64,000 nt of DNA from JADCCX01 sp051649305 (GCA_051649305.1 JBOFGV010000125.1:1-64000), one strand, 5' to 3'. Shown: positions 17,848-26,827, numbered from the stretch's first letter. Program-made: numbers and translations. The notes: a model not told the origin generated them from the letters alone.

Positions 17848-19062
17848 CTATTTCAGTGTGCTGAGGAACTGCGAATAGGCCTTTGCATCGGAGGGAAGCT
17901 CCTCGACATAGACCCACTTGCCCTTTTGCCACTGGAACGCACCATTGGAGGTATAGGCTTGGCCGTTTTCGTCGAACATCTTCCCGTCAACCGCCTGATA
18001 CTGCATCACCACCTGTGGTGGGATCGGCAGGGCACGGAGTGCCTTGGCAACAGCCTCGGTGTTGTCGACTGTGCCCGCAGCCTCAATCGCAGCCTTCAGT
18101 GCATAGAGCTGATCGTAGGCATAAGGCGAGCTTGGCGAAGGCGAGGCCTTGAACATCTTGGTGTAGTTCTCATGGTAGGCAATGCCGGCCTTGCTGGCAG
18201 AAAGCAGCGTCAGTTCGGTCGGGCGCAGGTCCCATACACCTTCCATTTGCTCGGATGTCGTCACGCGCAGGAACTGCTCTTCGCTGCCGCTGGTAAATCC
18301 GTATCGCGGCACGTTGAGGCCCAGCTCAATCGACTGACGGTAGACAAAGGCAGCTGGCTCAACATAGCCAACGACCAGAATGGCATCTGGGTTCAAGCCA
18401 CGGATCTTGGTGAGCTGAGGCGTCATGTCACGATCACGCAGGCCGAAGACTTCGCGTGCGACGATCTCACCGCCTGCCTTCTTCACTTCCTTTTCAATGG
18501 CATCGACATACTGAGAGTAGAATCCGACCTCAAGCGCGCCGACAACTGCGATACGCTTGTGGCCCTTCTTGGCGATAAAGGTGCCTGCGCCCTGACCGGT
18601 ATAGTCAGCAGGTGGGCGGGTACGAACGAGGTTCGGGATTTTCTGGGTGGTGATAGAACGTTCTGCTGCATTGCCAACAAGCATCACAGCTTTTTCTTTC
18701 GCCATGAAGGAGGCGACTGCGCTGGTGGAGCCAGAGCAGCAGAAGCCCAGAATGTACTTCACGCCGTCCCGGTCAATCAGCTTGCGGACGGCGTTGGTTG
18801 CCTCTGTTGGATTGGCTTTGTCGTCATAGGCAATAACTTCGATTTTGTAGTTGTCAGCGCCGACCTTGATGCCGCCAGCAGCGTTGATCTCCTCGGCTCC
18901 CATTTTGACTGCATTGGCCTGTGGCAGGCCATAGACGGCACCGCCACCAGTGAGTGCATCGGCTACACCGATGGTCAGTTTCTTTTCTGCTGCTGACGCT
19001 GCGCCTGCGGTGAGGGCTAATGCCAACACTGCAAGGGTACTGGTTATCATTCGTTTCAACAT
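17848..19062 (-). CDS. Periplasmic substrate-binding protein of the Liv-type importer
   Basis: 404 residues; signal peptide of about 24 residues (AASA-AEKK). The mature protein is a type I periplasmic binding fold of the LivK/amide-binding group: GVADALTGGGAVYG at the N-terminus, then NAVRKLIDRDGVKYILGFCCSGSTSAV lining the ligand cleft. The doublet Cys-Cys in that segment is unusual for an exported protein and could form a vicinal disulfide. It lies between livF and livH, a variant order of the usual cluster. The ligand is unknown. Confidence 0.92.
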   Translation of the reverse strand: MLKRMITSTLAVLALALTAGAASAAEKKLTIGVADALTGGGAVYGLPQANAVKMGAEEINAAGGIKVGADNYKIEVIAYDDKANPTEATNAVRKLIDRDGVKYILGFCCSGSTSAVASFMAKEKAVMLVGNAAERSITTQKIPNLVRTRPPADYTGQGAGTFIAKKGHKRIAVVGALEVGFYSQYVDAIEKEVKKAGGEIVAREVFGLRDRDMTPQLTKIRGLNPDAILVVGYVEPAAFVYRQSIELGLNVPRYGFTSGSEEQFLRVTTSEQMEGVWDLRPTELTLLSASKAGIAYHENYTKMFKASPSPSSPYAYDQLYALKAAIEAAGTVDNTEAVAKALRALPIPPQVVMQYQAVDGKMFDENGQAYTSNGAFQWQKGKWVYVEELPSDAKAYSQFLSTLK

Positions 19063-19089
19063 GGTTTCCTCCGTTTGGTTTTGTTTTGA

Positions 19090-19791
19090 TTAATGTCCTA
19101 GATAGGCACGCATAACTTCCGGGTGGCTTTTCAGTTCTTTGGCTGGCCCTTCCATGACAATCTTGCCAGCTTCGAAAAGGTAGGCGCGGTCAGCCAGATT
19201 CAGGGCCATCATCGAGTTCTGCTCAACCAGCAGGATGGTCATTCCCATCGCCTTGATCTTCGCCAAAGTTTCAAAAACACTGGCAACAATTTTGGGCGCA
19301 AGGCCAAGCGACGGCTCGTCAAAGAGGCAGATGCGTGGCCGCGCCATCAGTGCCCGCGCAATAGCCAGCATTTCCTGCTCACCGCCCGACAGCTTGCCTG
19401 CAGCCTGCGTCTGACGCTCACGCAGGATCGGGAACATATCCATCATCCTCTCAAGGTCAGCATCCTGATCCTTGTCGGTGCGGGCGTAGGCCCCCATCCT
19501 GAGGTTCTGCAGGACATTCATCTGCGGAAAAACCTGCCGACCCTCCGGGCACATGGTTATGCCGGAGCGGACGATAGCATGTCCGCTGGCGTTGGTGATG
19601 TCCTTGCCTTCGAAATGAACGGTACCTGCGCGCACCGGGACAAGGCCGCATATCGCCTTCAAGGTCGATGACTTGCCTGCGCCGTTCGCTCCAATCAGCG
19701 CAACGCATTCGCCAGCCGATACATCAAGACTGACGCCATGGATCACTTCAATCCCGCTATAGCTCACCCTGATATCGCGCAGGCTTAGCAT
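19090..19791 (-). CDS. livF: ABC transporter ATP-binding protein LivF
   Basis: Cytoplasmic ATPase of 233 residues. Walker A GANGAGKS at 34-41, signature LSGGEQEMLAIARAL, Walker B ICLFDEPSLGLAP and the H-loop region are all intact. It starts at ATG 19791, one base after the livG stop codon (TGACATG), so translation is coupled; a longer reading frame into livG was rejected. Confidence 0.95.
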   Translation of the reverse strand: MLSLRDIRVSYSGIEVIHGVSLDVSAGECVALIGANGAGKSSTLKAICGLVPVRAGTVHFEGKDITNASGHAIVRSGITMCPEGRQVFPQMNVLQNLRMGAYARTDKDQDADLERMMDMFPILRERQTQAAGKLSGGEQEMLAIARALMARPRICLFDEPSLGLAPKIVASVFETLAKIKAMGMTILLVEQNSMMALNLADRAYLFEAGKIVMEGPAKELKSHPEVMRAYLGH

Positions 19792-19792
19792 G

Positions 19793-20560
19793 TCAGGCTG
19801 CCTCGCCAAGATAGGCATCGATGACTGCCGGATTGGCTCTGATCTCCGCAGGCGTTCCTTCTGCAATCTTGGAGCCGAAATTCAGAACAACGATCCGGTC
19901 ACATAGCGCCATGATCAATGCCATATGATGTTCAATGATAACGACAGCCACTCCGCGCTTGCGAATGCCGCGGATCAATTCCGCCAACTCTTGCCGCTCA
20001 TGCTCGACAAGCCCTGCTGCCGGCTCATCGACAAGAATGACCTTGGGTCTCGCAGCGAGAGCGGTTGCTATCATCAAGAACCGCTGCTGTGCCGAAGAGA
20101 TACTGGCAACAGGCCGATCAGCAATCGAAGTAAGCGAGCAAAGTTGCAGCAGATCCTCCACATGCTTTTCCATGTTACTATCAGGCCCGGACGAAACGCC
20201 GGGAGGAAGGATTGATGCAAAGGGACTTGTTTGCTGAATGGTATGGCAACCGATGGTCACATGCTGGCGCACCGTAAATTCTGGAAAAACGCGCGCGGTC
20301 TGGAATGTGCGGGCAAGCCCTTTGGTAACCCGCGCCGGTTCCGGTAAATTTTCAATCGAATTTCCGGCAAGGAATATCGATCCTGATGAAGCGGGGAGCA
20401 GACCGGCAAGCACATTGACAGTGGTCGACTTGCCCGACCCATTGGGCCCGATAAGGCCCAGAATTTCACCCGTTGCGACGTCGAACGACAGATCACGAAT
20501 AGCGCGGACACCGCCAAAATTCTTGGACAGTCTGTCGACGCGCAGGATTGTGTCCGCCAT
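19793..20560 (-). CDS. livG: ABC transporter ATP-binding protein LivG, with altered signature motif
   Basis: 255 residues. Walker A GPNGSGKS at 38-45 and Walker B VILVDEPAAGL are intact, but the ABC signature, usually LSYGQQR, reads ISSAQQRFL. The serine and glutamine remain while the central glycine is Ala. The LivG-type extended C-terminus (AEIRANPAVIDAYLGEA) is present. First gene of the eight-gene operon and divergent from the LysR gene. ATG 20560 was chosen over an in-frame start 12 codons earlier because family members begin with MADTILRV-like sequence. Confidence 0.93.
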   Translation of the reverse strand: MADTILRVDRLSKNFGGVRAIRDLSFDVATGEILGLIGPNGSGKSTTVNVLAGLLPASSGSIFLAGNSIENLPEPARVTKGLARTFQTARVFPEFTVRQHVTIGCHTIQQTSPFASILPPGVSSGPDSNMEKHVEDLLQLCSLTSIADRPVASISSAQQRFLMIATALAARPKVILVDEPAAGLVEHERQELAELIRGIRKRGVAVVIIEHHMALIMALCDRIVVLNFGSKIAEGTPAEIRANPAVIDAYLGEAA

Positions 20561-20600
20561 GGTACGGTTCCGAGAGACAAGGAAAACCAAGGACAAGCGT

Positions 20601-20625
20601 ATACCCCTGCAGAATGGTCGGGTAT
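20601..20625. promoter_or_regulatory. Candidate LysR-type operator between livG and the regulator
   Basis: The 137-bp divergent intergenic region holds an inverted repeat ATACCC (20601-20606), 13 bases, GGGTAT (20620-20625). Dyads of this length between a LysR gene and its divergent target are typical binding sites. The arms are only 6 bp and the T-N11-A pattern is not exact, so the assignment is tentative. Confidence 0.35.
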
Positions 20626-20697
20626 CGCAAAGATTTTTGCTAGATATTCAATTTTTCGATGATAGCATCCGATATCCAGAAGCCCAAAAGGTCATCA

Positions 20698-21594
20698 ATG
20701 GTTCGGATCCGCAACATCAACTCGATCCATGTTTTTGATAGTGTTGCCCGCCTTGGAAGCGTGACCAAGGCAGCGCAGCACTGCGGCAGCACACAGAGCT
20801 CTGTCAGCTACCACATCAAGAAGCTAGAAATGGATCTTGGCATCGCGCTCTTCCGGCGCAGCGCACATGGCCTTGAATTGACTGAAGAGGGAACCCGCCT
20901 TGCAAGACATGTGGACGCTGGCTTGCAACAGATCAGCGCAGGCATTGATTTGGTCGCCAGCCGGCGCACAGAAGTGCGCGTCGCTCTTGTGCCAATGTTC
21001 GCAAGCCGTTTTGTATCTGCCCGTATCAGCGATCTCAGGCAGTCTTGTCCTGACATCAATATCTCATTGCTCAATCATAACAATGCCTTCGTCAACTTCC
21101 CAGATCCCCGGGCCTTTGCCGATTTTGGAATCCAGTGGGGAACTGGAAACTGGCCAAAGTTTCAGGCGGTGAAGCTGTGGGAGGAGCGGCTCATTGCGAT
21201 TTGCAGTCCTGAATACCAGGAGAAGTTCAATCTGAATGAACCCAAAGACATCAAGCGTTGCACCTTGCTTCATGTCGATGACAAGCGGATGTGGTCTGAC
21301 TGGATGAAGGACTGCGGCATCACATCCCGCCAGGAGCAGCCGAGCATGACACTGGAGGATCGCCATTTTCAGCTGAGTGCGACAATGAATGGGCTTGGGA
21401 TATCGCTCTTTGCAGAATGGTTGGTCCAGAGTGAGCTGAAGGCGGGCAGTCTCGTTAATCCCTTCAACAAATCCTATCCTACACGCTTCAGTTATTACCT
21501 TGTCGTGCCCAATGGGACTCAGCTTTCAATCGCGGCAAAAAGGGTCAGAGACTGGTTTTTGTCGCTCGCCAGCGATGCCCAGAACGTGACCTGA
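20698..21594 (+). CDS. LysR-family transcriptional regulator (GcvA-like)
   Basis: 298 residues: winged-helix HTH at about 1-62 (HVFDSVARLGSVTKAAQHCG, then SSVSYHIKKLE) and a LysR substrate-binding domain from about 90. The sequence resembles the GcvA group. ATG 20698 has AAAAGG upstream; an in-frame ATG at 20659 lacks one. It is divergent from the eight-gene livG-acyl-CoA synthetase operon, which it most likely activates in response to the imported acid or its CoA ester. Confidence 0.92.
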   Translation: MVRIRNINSIHVFDSVARLGSVTKAAQHCGSTQSSVSYHIKKLEMDLGIALFRRSAHGLELTEEGTRLARHVDAGLQQISAGIDLVASRRTEVRVALVPMFASRFVSARISDLRQSCPDINISLLNHNNAFVNFPDPRAFADFGIQWGTGNWPKFQAVKLWEERLIAICSPEYQEKFNLNEPKDIKRCTLLHVDDKRMWSDWMKDCGITSRQEQPSMTLEDRHFQLSATMNGLGISLFAEWLVQSELKAGSLVNPFNKSYPTRFSYYLVVPNGTQLSIAAKRVRDWFLSLASDAQNVT

Positions 21595-21624
21595 ATTATC
21601 CAAATATTTGTCTTTGTTGAAGAA

Positions 21625-21701
21625 TGGCGCGCCCGGAACGATTCGAACGTCCGACCCTCAGATTCGTAGTCTGATGCTCTATCCAGCTGAGCTACGGGCG
21701 C
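21625..21701 (-). tRNA. tRNA-Arg (anticodon ACG)
   Basis: 77-nt cloverleaf including encoded CCA. Acceptor GCGCCCG pairs with CGGGCGC; the D arm is AGCTCAGCTGGATAGAGC; anticodon arm TCAGA-CTACGAA-TCTGA gives ACG (inosine-modified in vivo); T arm contains GTTCGAATC. It lies on the minus strand between the LysR gene and uxuA. Confidence 0.95.
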
Positions 21702-21804
21702 GTGCAAAGCAACGCAGTGCGTTGGTGCGCTTGCGTGATAGCGATTGTGTGCCGACTGCGCAAGCCTTGCTTGTAATAATATTGGCTGTTTTGCTGAATG
21801 CCTG

Positions 21805-22986
21805 TCAAACGCTCTGCAAAGCCCTGATCGCGCCACGCAATTCCGCCAAACCTTTCAGGCGTCCAATGCCGGTGTAGCCCGGTGTCGCGGTTTTTCTGAG
21901 ATCATCCAGCATGCGGTGACCGTGGTCTGGCCGGAACACGATTTTCTCCGACGGTGAGCGCTTGCTGTTTTCCGCCAGAAGAACACGCAGCACAGCAATC
22001 ATATCAAAGTCGCCGTCGAGATGATCGGATTCATGAAAGGAATAACCGTCTGCTTCGCGTTTTGTGGCGCGAAGGTGGGCGAAAGCGATGCGTGGCGCAA
22101 ACTGCTTGGCGATTTCAACGAGATTGTTGCTGGCCGCGACACCAAGGGAGCCGGTGCAAAAGCACATGCCATTCGCAGGCGAGGGCACAGCATCAAACAA
22201 GGCCTGATAGTCCTGTGCCGAGGAAGCGATGCGTGGCAGGCCAAACAGCGGGCGGGGCGGATCATCGGGGTGCAATGTCAGTGTCACGCCCAGAGACTGG
22301 GCGACAGGCGTTACCTGCTCAAGGAACTCAATGAGATGCTGGCGCAATTTTGCAGCGTTAACATCGCGGTATGTATCCAGCCGGTCGCGGAAGGCTGGAA
22401 TGGTCAGCGGGTCCGTGGTTGAGCCGGGCAGGGCGCTCGCAATGACATGGATGAGATAATCAATGTCCTTTTGCTCCATCTTGTCAAACAGCGTCCGCGC
22501 CCGCTTTTGCGTAGCCGCGTCGTAGTCGGCTTCAGCCCCCTTGCGCTGCAGAATGAAAAGTTCGAAAGCTGCAAAGCGGTCATTGTCAAAGCGCAGGGCT
22601 GTTGCGCCGTTGGGCATTGGCCAGTCGAGGTCCGTCCGTGCCCAGTCCACCACCGGCATGAAGTTGTAGCAGACAATTTTGATGTCGTTGGCGGCCACCG
22701 CCCGCAGGCTTTCGATCCACATGGCAATCGAGCGCTTTGCTGCACCGCCTGTGCGCTTCACATCATCGGGAATGGGGATGCTTTCAATCACGGTCAAAGC
22801 CAGCGGAGTGCGCCCTGCAGGCGTTGTCTCAATGAGGCTCTTGTAATCAGCGACGCCTTTGGTCGTCCACGCCTCGGCGATAGGCATGTGGTGCAGGGAT
22901 GAGACGATTTCTGTTGCGCCGGCCTGGCGCACATCATCCAGCGAAACAGGGTCCTTGGGTCCAAACCAACGCCAGCCTTGCCTCAT
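21805..22986 (-). CDS. uxuA: Mannonate dehydratase
   Basis: Dehydrates D-mannonate to 2-keto-3-deoxygluconate in glucuronate breakdown. 393 residues, the family length, starting MRQGWRWFGPKDPVSLDDVRQ; conserved parts include EIVSSLHHMP, CYNFMPVVDWARTDL, TLHPDDPP and NGMCFCTGSLG. A longer in-frame extension to 23187 runs into the regulator gene and does not resemble the family. It lies 14 bp downstream of the GntR gene on the same strand, so the two are probably co-transcribed, divergent from uxaC. Confidence 0.95.
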   Translation of the reverse strand: MRQGWRWFGPKDPVSLDDVRQAGATEIVSSLHHMPIAEAWTTKGVADYKSLIETTPAGRTPLALTVIESIPIPDDVKRTGGAAKRSIAMWIESLRAVAANDIKIVCYNFMPVVDWARTDLDWPMPNGATALRFDNDRFAAFELFILQRKGAEADYDAATQKRARTLFDKMEQKDIDYLIHVIASALPGSTTDPLTIPAFRDRLDTYRDVNAAKLRQHLIEFLEQVTPVAQSLGVTLTLHPDDPPRPLFGLPRIASSAQDYQALFDAVPSPANGMCFCTGSLGVAASNNLVEIAKQFAPRIAFAHLRATKREADGYSFHESDHLDGDFDMIAVLRVLLAENSKRSPSEKIVFRPDHGHRMLDDLRKTATPGYTGIGRLKGLAELRGAIRALQSV

Positions 22987-23000
22987 AACCACTGCTCCAG

Positions 23001-23753
23001 TCAGATAAAATAGTTCGGAAATTGTTGGCGGATCGCGACCGCATCCGGTAGGACTGCCGAGAGGTGTTCGCGCATCGCAAGTTCCGATGCTGCCTTGTCG
23101 CGTTTTTTCAAAGCCGATAAAATGATGCGATGCTCGCCGATCACCTGCATCATCCTGCCGGGCACAGGCAGAGTAAGCCTGCGGCACCGGTCGATCTGGG
23201 TTTTGGCTGTCTGCGTGATTTTCCAGAGGCCGGGATGGCCGGACATCACTGCAAGGGCTTCATGGAAAGATTCATCTTCGATGTGGAAGCCATTCTGATC
23301 GTTGAGCTTTGCCATGGCTTCCTGTCTTGCCAGCAAGCTGTCGAGATGGGCAAAATCCGCATCGTTGGCCCGCTCGATCACGAGTGAGATGGTTGCTCCC
23401 TCCAATGCCTGACGCACAACAACGGCTTCGGGCAAGGCATCAACCGGGATGCGACCAACGAATGTGCCTGACTGCGGAAAGATGTCCACAAGGCCTTCTT
23501 CAGCAAGGCGTATGAGTGCCTCACGCACTGGGGTTCGGCTCACGTTGTACCGTTCGGTCAGCGTCTTCTCTGAAAGCGGTGTGCCGGGAATCAAAGTCAC
23601 ATCAAGGATGTCATCGCGGATATCCTTCAGGATAACGCTGGAAGCTGTAACACGGACATTGGGCGCATCACGGCGGGCCGCCCCGCGCGGCAGCACGATT
23701 GGGCGAGGCGATGCGTACGATGCGTTTCCTTGCTCGTTGCTAGGGTGATCCAT
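23001..23753 (-). CDS. GntR/FadR-family regulator of uronate catabolism
   Basis: 250 residues from ATG 23753 (a TTG at 23792 would add 13). N-terminal winged helix (TLTERYNVSRTPVREALIRLAEEGLVDIFPQSGTFVG) and C-terminal FCD ligand-binding domain with the metal-site histidines in the ESFHEALAVMSGHPGL region and in GEHRIIL. Located between uxuA and divergent uxaC, next to a perfect palindrome; by analogy with UxuR and ExuR it probably represses the module until fructuronate or a related uronate binds. Confidence 0.9.
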   Translation of the reverse strand: MDHPSNEQGNASYASPRPIVLPRGAARRDAPNVRVTASSVILKDIRDDILDVTLIPGTPLSEKTLTERYNVSRTPVREALIRLAEEGLVDIFPQSGTFVGRIPVDALPEAVVVRQALEGATISLVIERANDADFAHLDSLLARQEAMAKLNDQNGFHIEDESFHEALAVMSGHPGLWKITQTAKTQIDRCRRLTLPVPGRMMQVIGEHRIILSALKKRDKAASELAMREHLSAVLPDAVAIRQQFPNYFI

Positions 23754-23797
23754 TGAGCGTCCAATTGCGATGCAGAAATCTTTCTGCCTCAATTGAC

Positions 23798-23815
23798 ATA
23801 CTAATATATTAGTAT
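23798..23815. promoter_or_regulatory. Perfect 18-bp palindrome, candidate GntR operator
   Basis: ATACTAATATATTAGTAT reads identically on both strands. It sits in the 100-bp region between the GntR start (23753) and uxaC (23854), where it can control both divergent transcripts. AT-rich dyads with GT/AC in the arms are usual for FadR-subfamily repressors. Confidence 0.65.
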
Positions 23816-23853
23816 ATCGACAAGCTAATTATTCGATAAAAAGGGACTTAGGG

Positions 23854-25263
23854 ATGGCGTCCGGGCTTCACCCAGACAGGTTGTTTCCTGCGGATGATCG
23901 CACGCGTGGTATTGCGCGTGTGCTCTACAGCGGCATCAAGGACTTGCCGGTGATAAGCCCGCATGGCCACACCGAACCTGTTTGGTATGCGCGCAACGAA
24001 GCGTTCTCTGATCCCGCAACGCTTTTTGTGAAGCCCGATCATTACGTCTTCCGGATGCTTTATTCGCAGGGTGTTTCGCTGGAATCTCTCGGCGTTCCCA
24101 GAGCTGACGGTGGCGCAACCGAAAGTGACAACCGCGCCATATGGCGGTTATTTGCCAAGCACTTTCACCTGTTCCGAGGCACGCCAACACGATTGTGGTT
24201 TGAGCAAGCCATGGAGGATGTCTTTGGCATTGCCGAGCGCCTGACGGAAGCGAATGCAGATCGTCTGTACGAAGCTATCGCTGAAAAATTGACTCAGGCG
24301 GAGTTTCGTCCGCGTGCACTTTATGAGCGCTTCAGGATAGAAGCCATCTCAACAACGGATGGCGCTCTGGATAATCTGGAGCACCACGATGCGGTGCTTG
24401 CATCAGGCTGGAAAGGCCGGGTGGTGCCTGCCTATCGTCCAGATGCGGTGATTGATCCAGAGTTTGAGGGTTTCCGCCAAAACCTCGTGAAACTGGGTGA
24501 AATTACGGGTGAAGATACGCTTGACTGGACTGGATATTTGGCCGCGCATCGCAAACGCCGGGCTTATTTCAAGGCGCGTGGCTGCACGTCAACGGATCAT
24601 GGACACGCCTCTGCCAGAACCGAGAATCTGTCTGCGCAGGATGCAGGCAAACTGTTTGCCACAGTGATTTCTGGCAAGGCATCACCTGCAGAATGTGATG
24701 CTTTCCGCGGTCAGATGTTGACCGAGATGGCGCGCATGAGCCTCGCCGATGGGCTGGTGATGCAGATTCACCCTGGCTCGTTCCGCAATCATAATAGTCA
24801 GCTCTTCACACGGTTTGGCCGGGACAAGGGAGCTGATATTCCCACGCAGACAGACTACGTTCGTGCGCTCAAGCCCATGCTGGATGCGGTTGGCAATGAG
24901 AAAGACCTGACAATCATTGTCTTCACTCTTGATGAGACGAGCTACAGCCGCGAGCTTGCGCCCCTTGCCGGGCATTATCCCGCCCTCAGGCTTGGGCCTG
25001 CGTGGTGGTTCTTTGATGCGCCCGAAGGCATGCGGCGCTTTCGCGAACTGACTACGGAAACGGCAGGCTTCTACAACACTGTCGGTTTCAACGATGACAC
25101 GCGGGCATTCCTGTCCATTCCGGCCCGTCACGATATGGCGCGCCGTGTGGATTGTGCTTTCCTTGCGCGTCTGGTTGCAGAGCACCGGATGGACGAGAAC
25201 GAAGCGCACGAAGTGGCGCATGATCTCGCCTACCGCCTTGCAAAACAGGCCTACAAACTTTGA
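23854..25263 (+). CDS. uxaC: Glucuronate (uronate) isomerase
   Basis: Interconverts D-glucuronate and D-fructuronate. 469 residues, typical for UxaC; the N-terminus carries the metal-site SPHGHTEP of this amidohydrolase-superfamily enzyme, followed by HYVFRMLYSQG; FRIEAISTTDGALDNLEHH and LGPAWWFFDAPEGMRRFRE are also family landmarks. It starts the plus-strand operon uxaC-dctP-dctQ-dctM-uxuB, 26 bp before dctP. Confidence 0.96.
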   Translation: MASGLHPDRLFPADDRTRGIARVLYSGIKDLPVISPHGHTEPVWYARNEAFSDPATLFVKPDHYVFRMLYSQGVSLESLGVPRADGGATESDNRAIWRLFAKHFHLFRGTPTRLWFEQAMEDVFGIAERLTEANADRLYEAIAEKLTQAEFRPRALYERFRIEAISTTDGALDNLEHHDAVLASGWKGRVVPAYRPDAVIDPEFEGFRQNLVKLGEITGEDTLDWTGYLAAHRKRRAYFKARGCTSTDHGHASARTENLSAQDAGKLFATVISGKASPAECDAFRGQMLTEMARMSLADGLVMQIHPGSFRNHNSQLFTRFGRDKGADIPTQTDYVRALKPMLDAVGNEKDLTIIVFTLDETSYSRELAPLAGHYPALRLGPAWWFFDAPEGMRRFRELTTETAGFYNTVGFNDDTRAFLSIPARHDMARRVDCAFLARLVAEHRMDENEAHEVAHDLAYRLAKQAYKL

Positions 25264-25289
25264 ACTGAACCATAACCGGAGGAAGACCC

Positions 25290-26276
25290 ATGAAATCCCG
25301 TAGAAACATGATGAAATCTGTGCTCGCCGCCAGCGCCATGGCTCTTAGCCTTGGTGCAGCTTCTGCCCAGACCGTGACATTGCGCTCGGCTGATACGCAT
25401 CCCGAGGGCTATCCAACCGTTGAGGCGGTCAAGTTCATGGGGCAGCTCATCGAGCAGCGCACCAATGGCAAGTTCAAGATCCAGATTTTCCCGTCGTCCA
25501 CACTGGGACAGGAAAAGGACACCGTTGAGCAAACCCGCTTTGGTGTCATCGACATGAACCGCGTCAACATGGCGCCGCTCAACAACCTCATTCCTGAGAC
25601 ATCCGTTCCCGGCCTGCCATTTGTGTTCCGCTCTGTCGATCACATGCGCAAGGTTATGGATGGCCCCATCGGCGAGGAAATTCTGAAAGCTTTCGAACCG
25701 CATGGCATGGTTGGCCTTGCCTACTATGATTCAGGTGCGCGCTCGTTTTACAACTCCAAGCGTCCTGTCACGAAGCTGGAAGACCTCAAGGGTCTGAAGA
25801 TCCGCGTGCAGCAGTCGGACATGTTCATTGCCCTCGTCAACGCACTGGGTGCCAACGCTACACCCATGCCGTTCGGTGAAGTTTACTCCGCATTGCAGAC
25901 CGGCGTGATCGACGGTGCCGAGAACAACTGGCCCTCATACGAGTCTACCCGTCACTTCGAAGTCTCGAAGAACTACTCCATGACAGAGCATTCCATGACG
26001 CCCGAAGTGCTCGTGATGTCGAAGCGTGCCTGGGACCGACTGTCTGATGCCGAGAAGGTCATCTTCAAAGCTGCAGCCAAGGAGTCCGTGGTGAAGATGC
26101 GTGAACTTTGGGAAGCCCGCGAAAAGTCAGCGGAAGCGGCTGTCAAAGCCAAGGGCTCGGTGATCACACAGGTCGACAAGAAGCCCTTCATCGATGCCAT
26201 GAAGCCGGTTTATGATCGCTTCGTCACCGATGCCAAGCTGAAGGACCTGCTGGCCCGCATTCAGGCTGTGCAGTAA
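25290..26276 (+). CDS. dctP: TRAP transporter solute-binding protein DctP
   Basis: Periplasmic binding protein of 328 residues with a signal peptide cleaved about residue 26 (AASA-QTV). DctP landmarks include GLAYYDSGARSFYNSKRPV, the conserved Arg in LKIRVQQSDMF that contacts the substrate carboxylate, and GVIDGAENNWPSYES. A strong GGAGGA precedes the ATG. Within the uronate operon, so D-glucuronate (or galacturonate) is the likely ligand. Confidence 0.94.
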   Translation: MKSRRNMMKSVLAASAMALSLGAASAQTVTLRSADTHPEGYPTVEAVKFMGQLIEQRTNGKFKIQIFPSSTLGQEKDTVEQTRFGVIDMNRVNMAPLNNLIPETSVPGLPFVFRSVDHMRKVMDGPIGEEILKAFEPHGMVGLAYYDSGARSFYNSKRPVTKLEDLKGLKIRVQQSDMFIALVNALGANATPMPFGEVYSALQTGVIDGAENNWPSYESTRHFEVSKNYSMTEHSMTPEVLVMSKRAWDRLSDAEKVIFKAAAKESVVKMRELWEAREKSAEAAVKAKGSVITQVDKKPFIDAMKPVYDRFVTDAKLKDLLARIQAVQ

Positions 26277-26278
26277 TC

Positions 26279-26827
26279 ATGACCACCAGCTTCTCCCCTC
26301 ATGCAACCCGGCTGGCGCGTATTCTCGCGCCAGTCAGCCTTGCAGCCTTGTGGATTGCATCCCTGGGTCTTGTGCTCATGACCCTGTTCGTCGCCTGGCA
26401 GGTCTTTGGTCGGTACGTGCTGAACGATACGCCCAGCTGGACCGAACCTGGATCGCTTTTGCTGATGAGCTGGTTCATTCTGCTGGGGGGAGCGGTTGGA
26501 GTTCGCGAAAATGACCATCTCGGTTTTGAGATTGGTCTGCATTACGCATCCAAGCCGCTGCGTTTGATGATGCGGATTACAACGCATGTTCTGATCATCG
26601 TTTTTGGCATCGCTATGACAATTTATGGCTGGCAGCTGACCGCAGCAACATGGCGCGCCAAGATGGCGGGTATCAACCTGCCGCAGGGCATGGACTATCT
26701 GCCGCTTGTTGGCGGTGGCGTGCTCATCAGCCTTTTTGCCTTTGAGAAGCTGGTCAATCTTTTTGTCCCGGCTGATGGCAATTCCGGTAACGAAGCGGCC
26801 TTGCCCGCGCACAGCTCCGTGGAGTGA
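26279..26827 (+). CDS. dctQ: TRAP transporter small permease DctQ
   Basis: 182 residues with four predicted membrane helices, beginning two bases after the dctP stop. The conserved pattern WQVFGRYVLNDTPSWTEPGS and the later LGGAVGVRENDHLGFE are typical of DctQ. It forms the membrane complex with DctM. Its 3' end is followed by the dctM start within 5 bp. Confidence 0.92.
   Translation: MTTSFSPHATRLARILAPVSLAALWIASLGLVLMTLFVAWQVFGRYVLNDTPSWTEPGSLLLMSWFILLGGAVGVRENDHLGFEIGLHYASKPLRLMMRITTHVLIIVFGIAMTIYGWQLTAATWRAKMAGINLPQGMDYLPLVGGGVLISLFAFEKLVNLFVPADGNSGNEAALPAHSSVE

Noticed and set aside
17335..18996. Long plus-strand reading frame (553 codons) opposite the Liv binding-protein gene
   Set aside because: It is antisense to a clear periplasmic binding protein with signal peptide; its translation is rich in His, Cys and Asp with no domain, as expected of a mirror frame.
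21625..21701. A third copy of the island boundary repeat at the tRNA-Arg end
   Set aside because: It shares gcgcgccatt with the boundary repeats because tRNA acceptor ends are alike, but it diverges after that (ttc rather than ttt) and shows no foreign DNA next to it.
23798..23815. Reading the 18-bp palindrome as a transcription terminator
   Set aside because: It is AT-only in its core, lies between divergent starts and has no T-run; an operator is the better fit.
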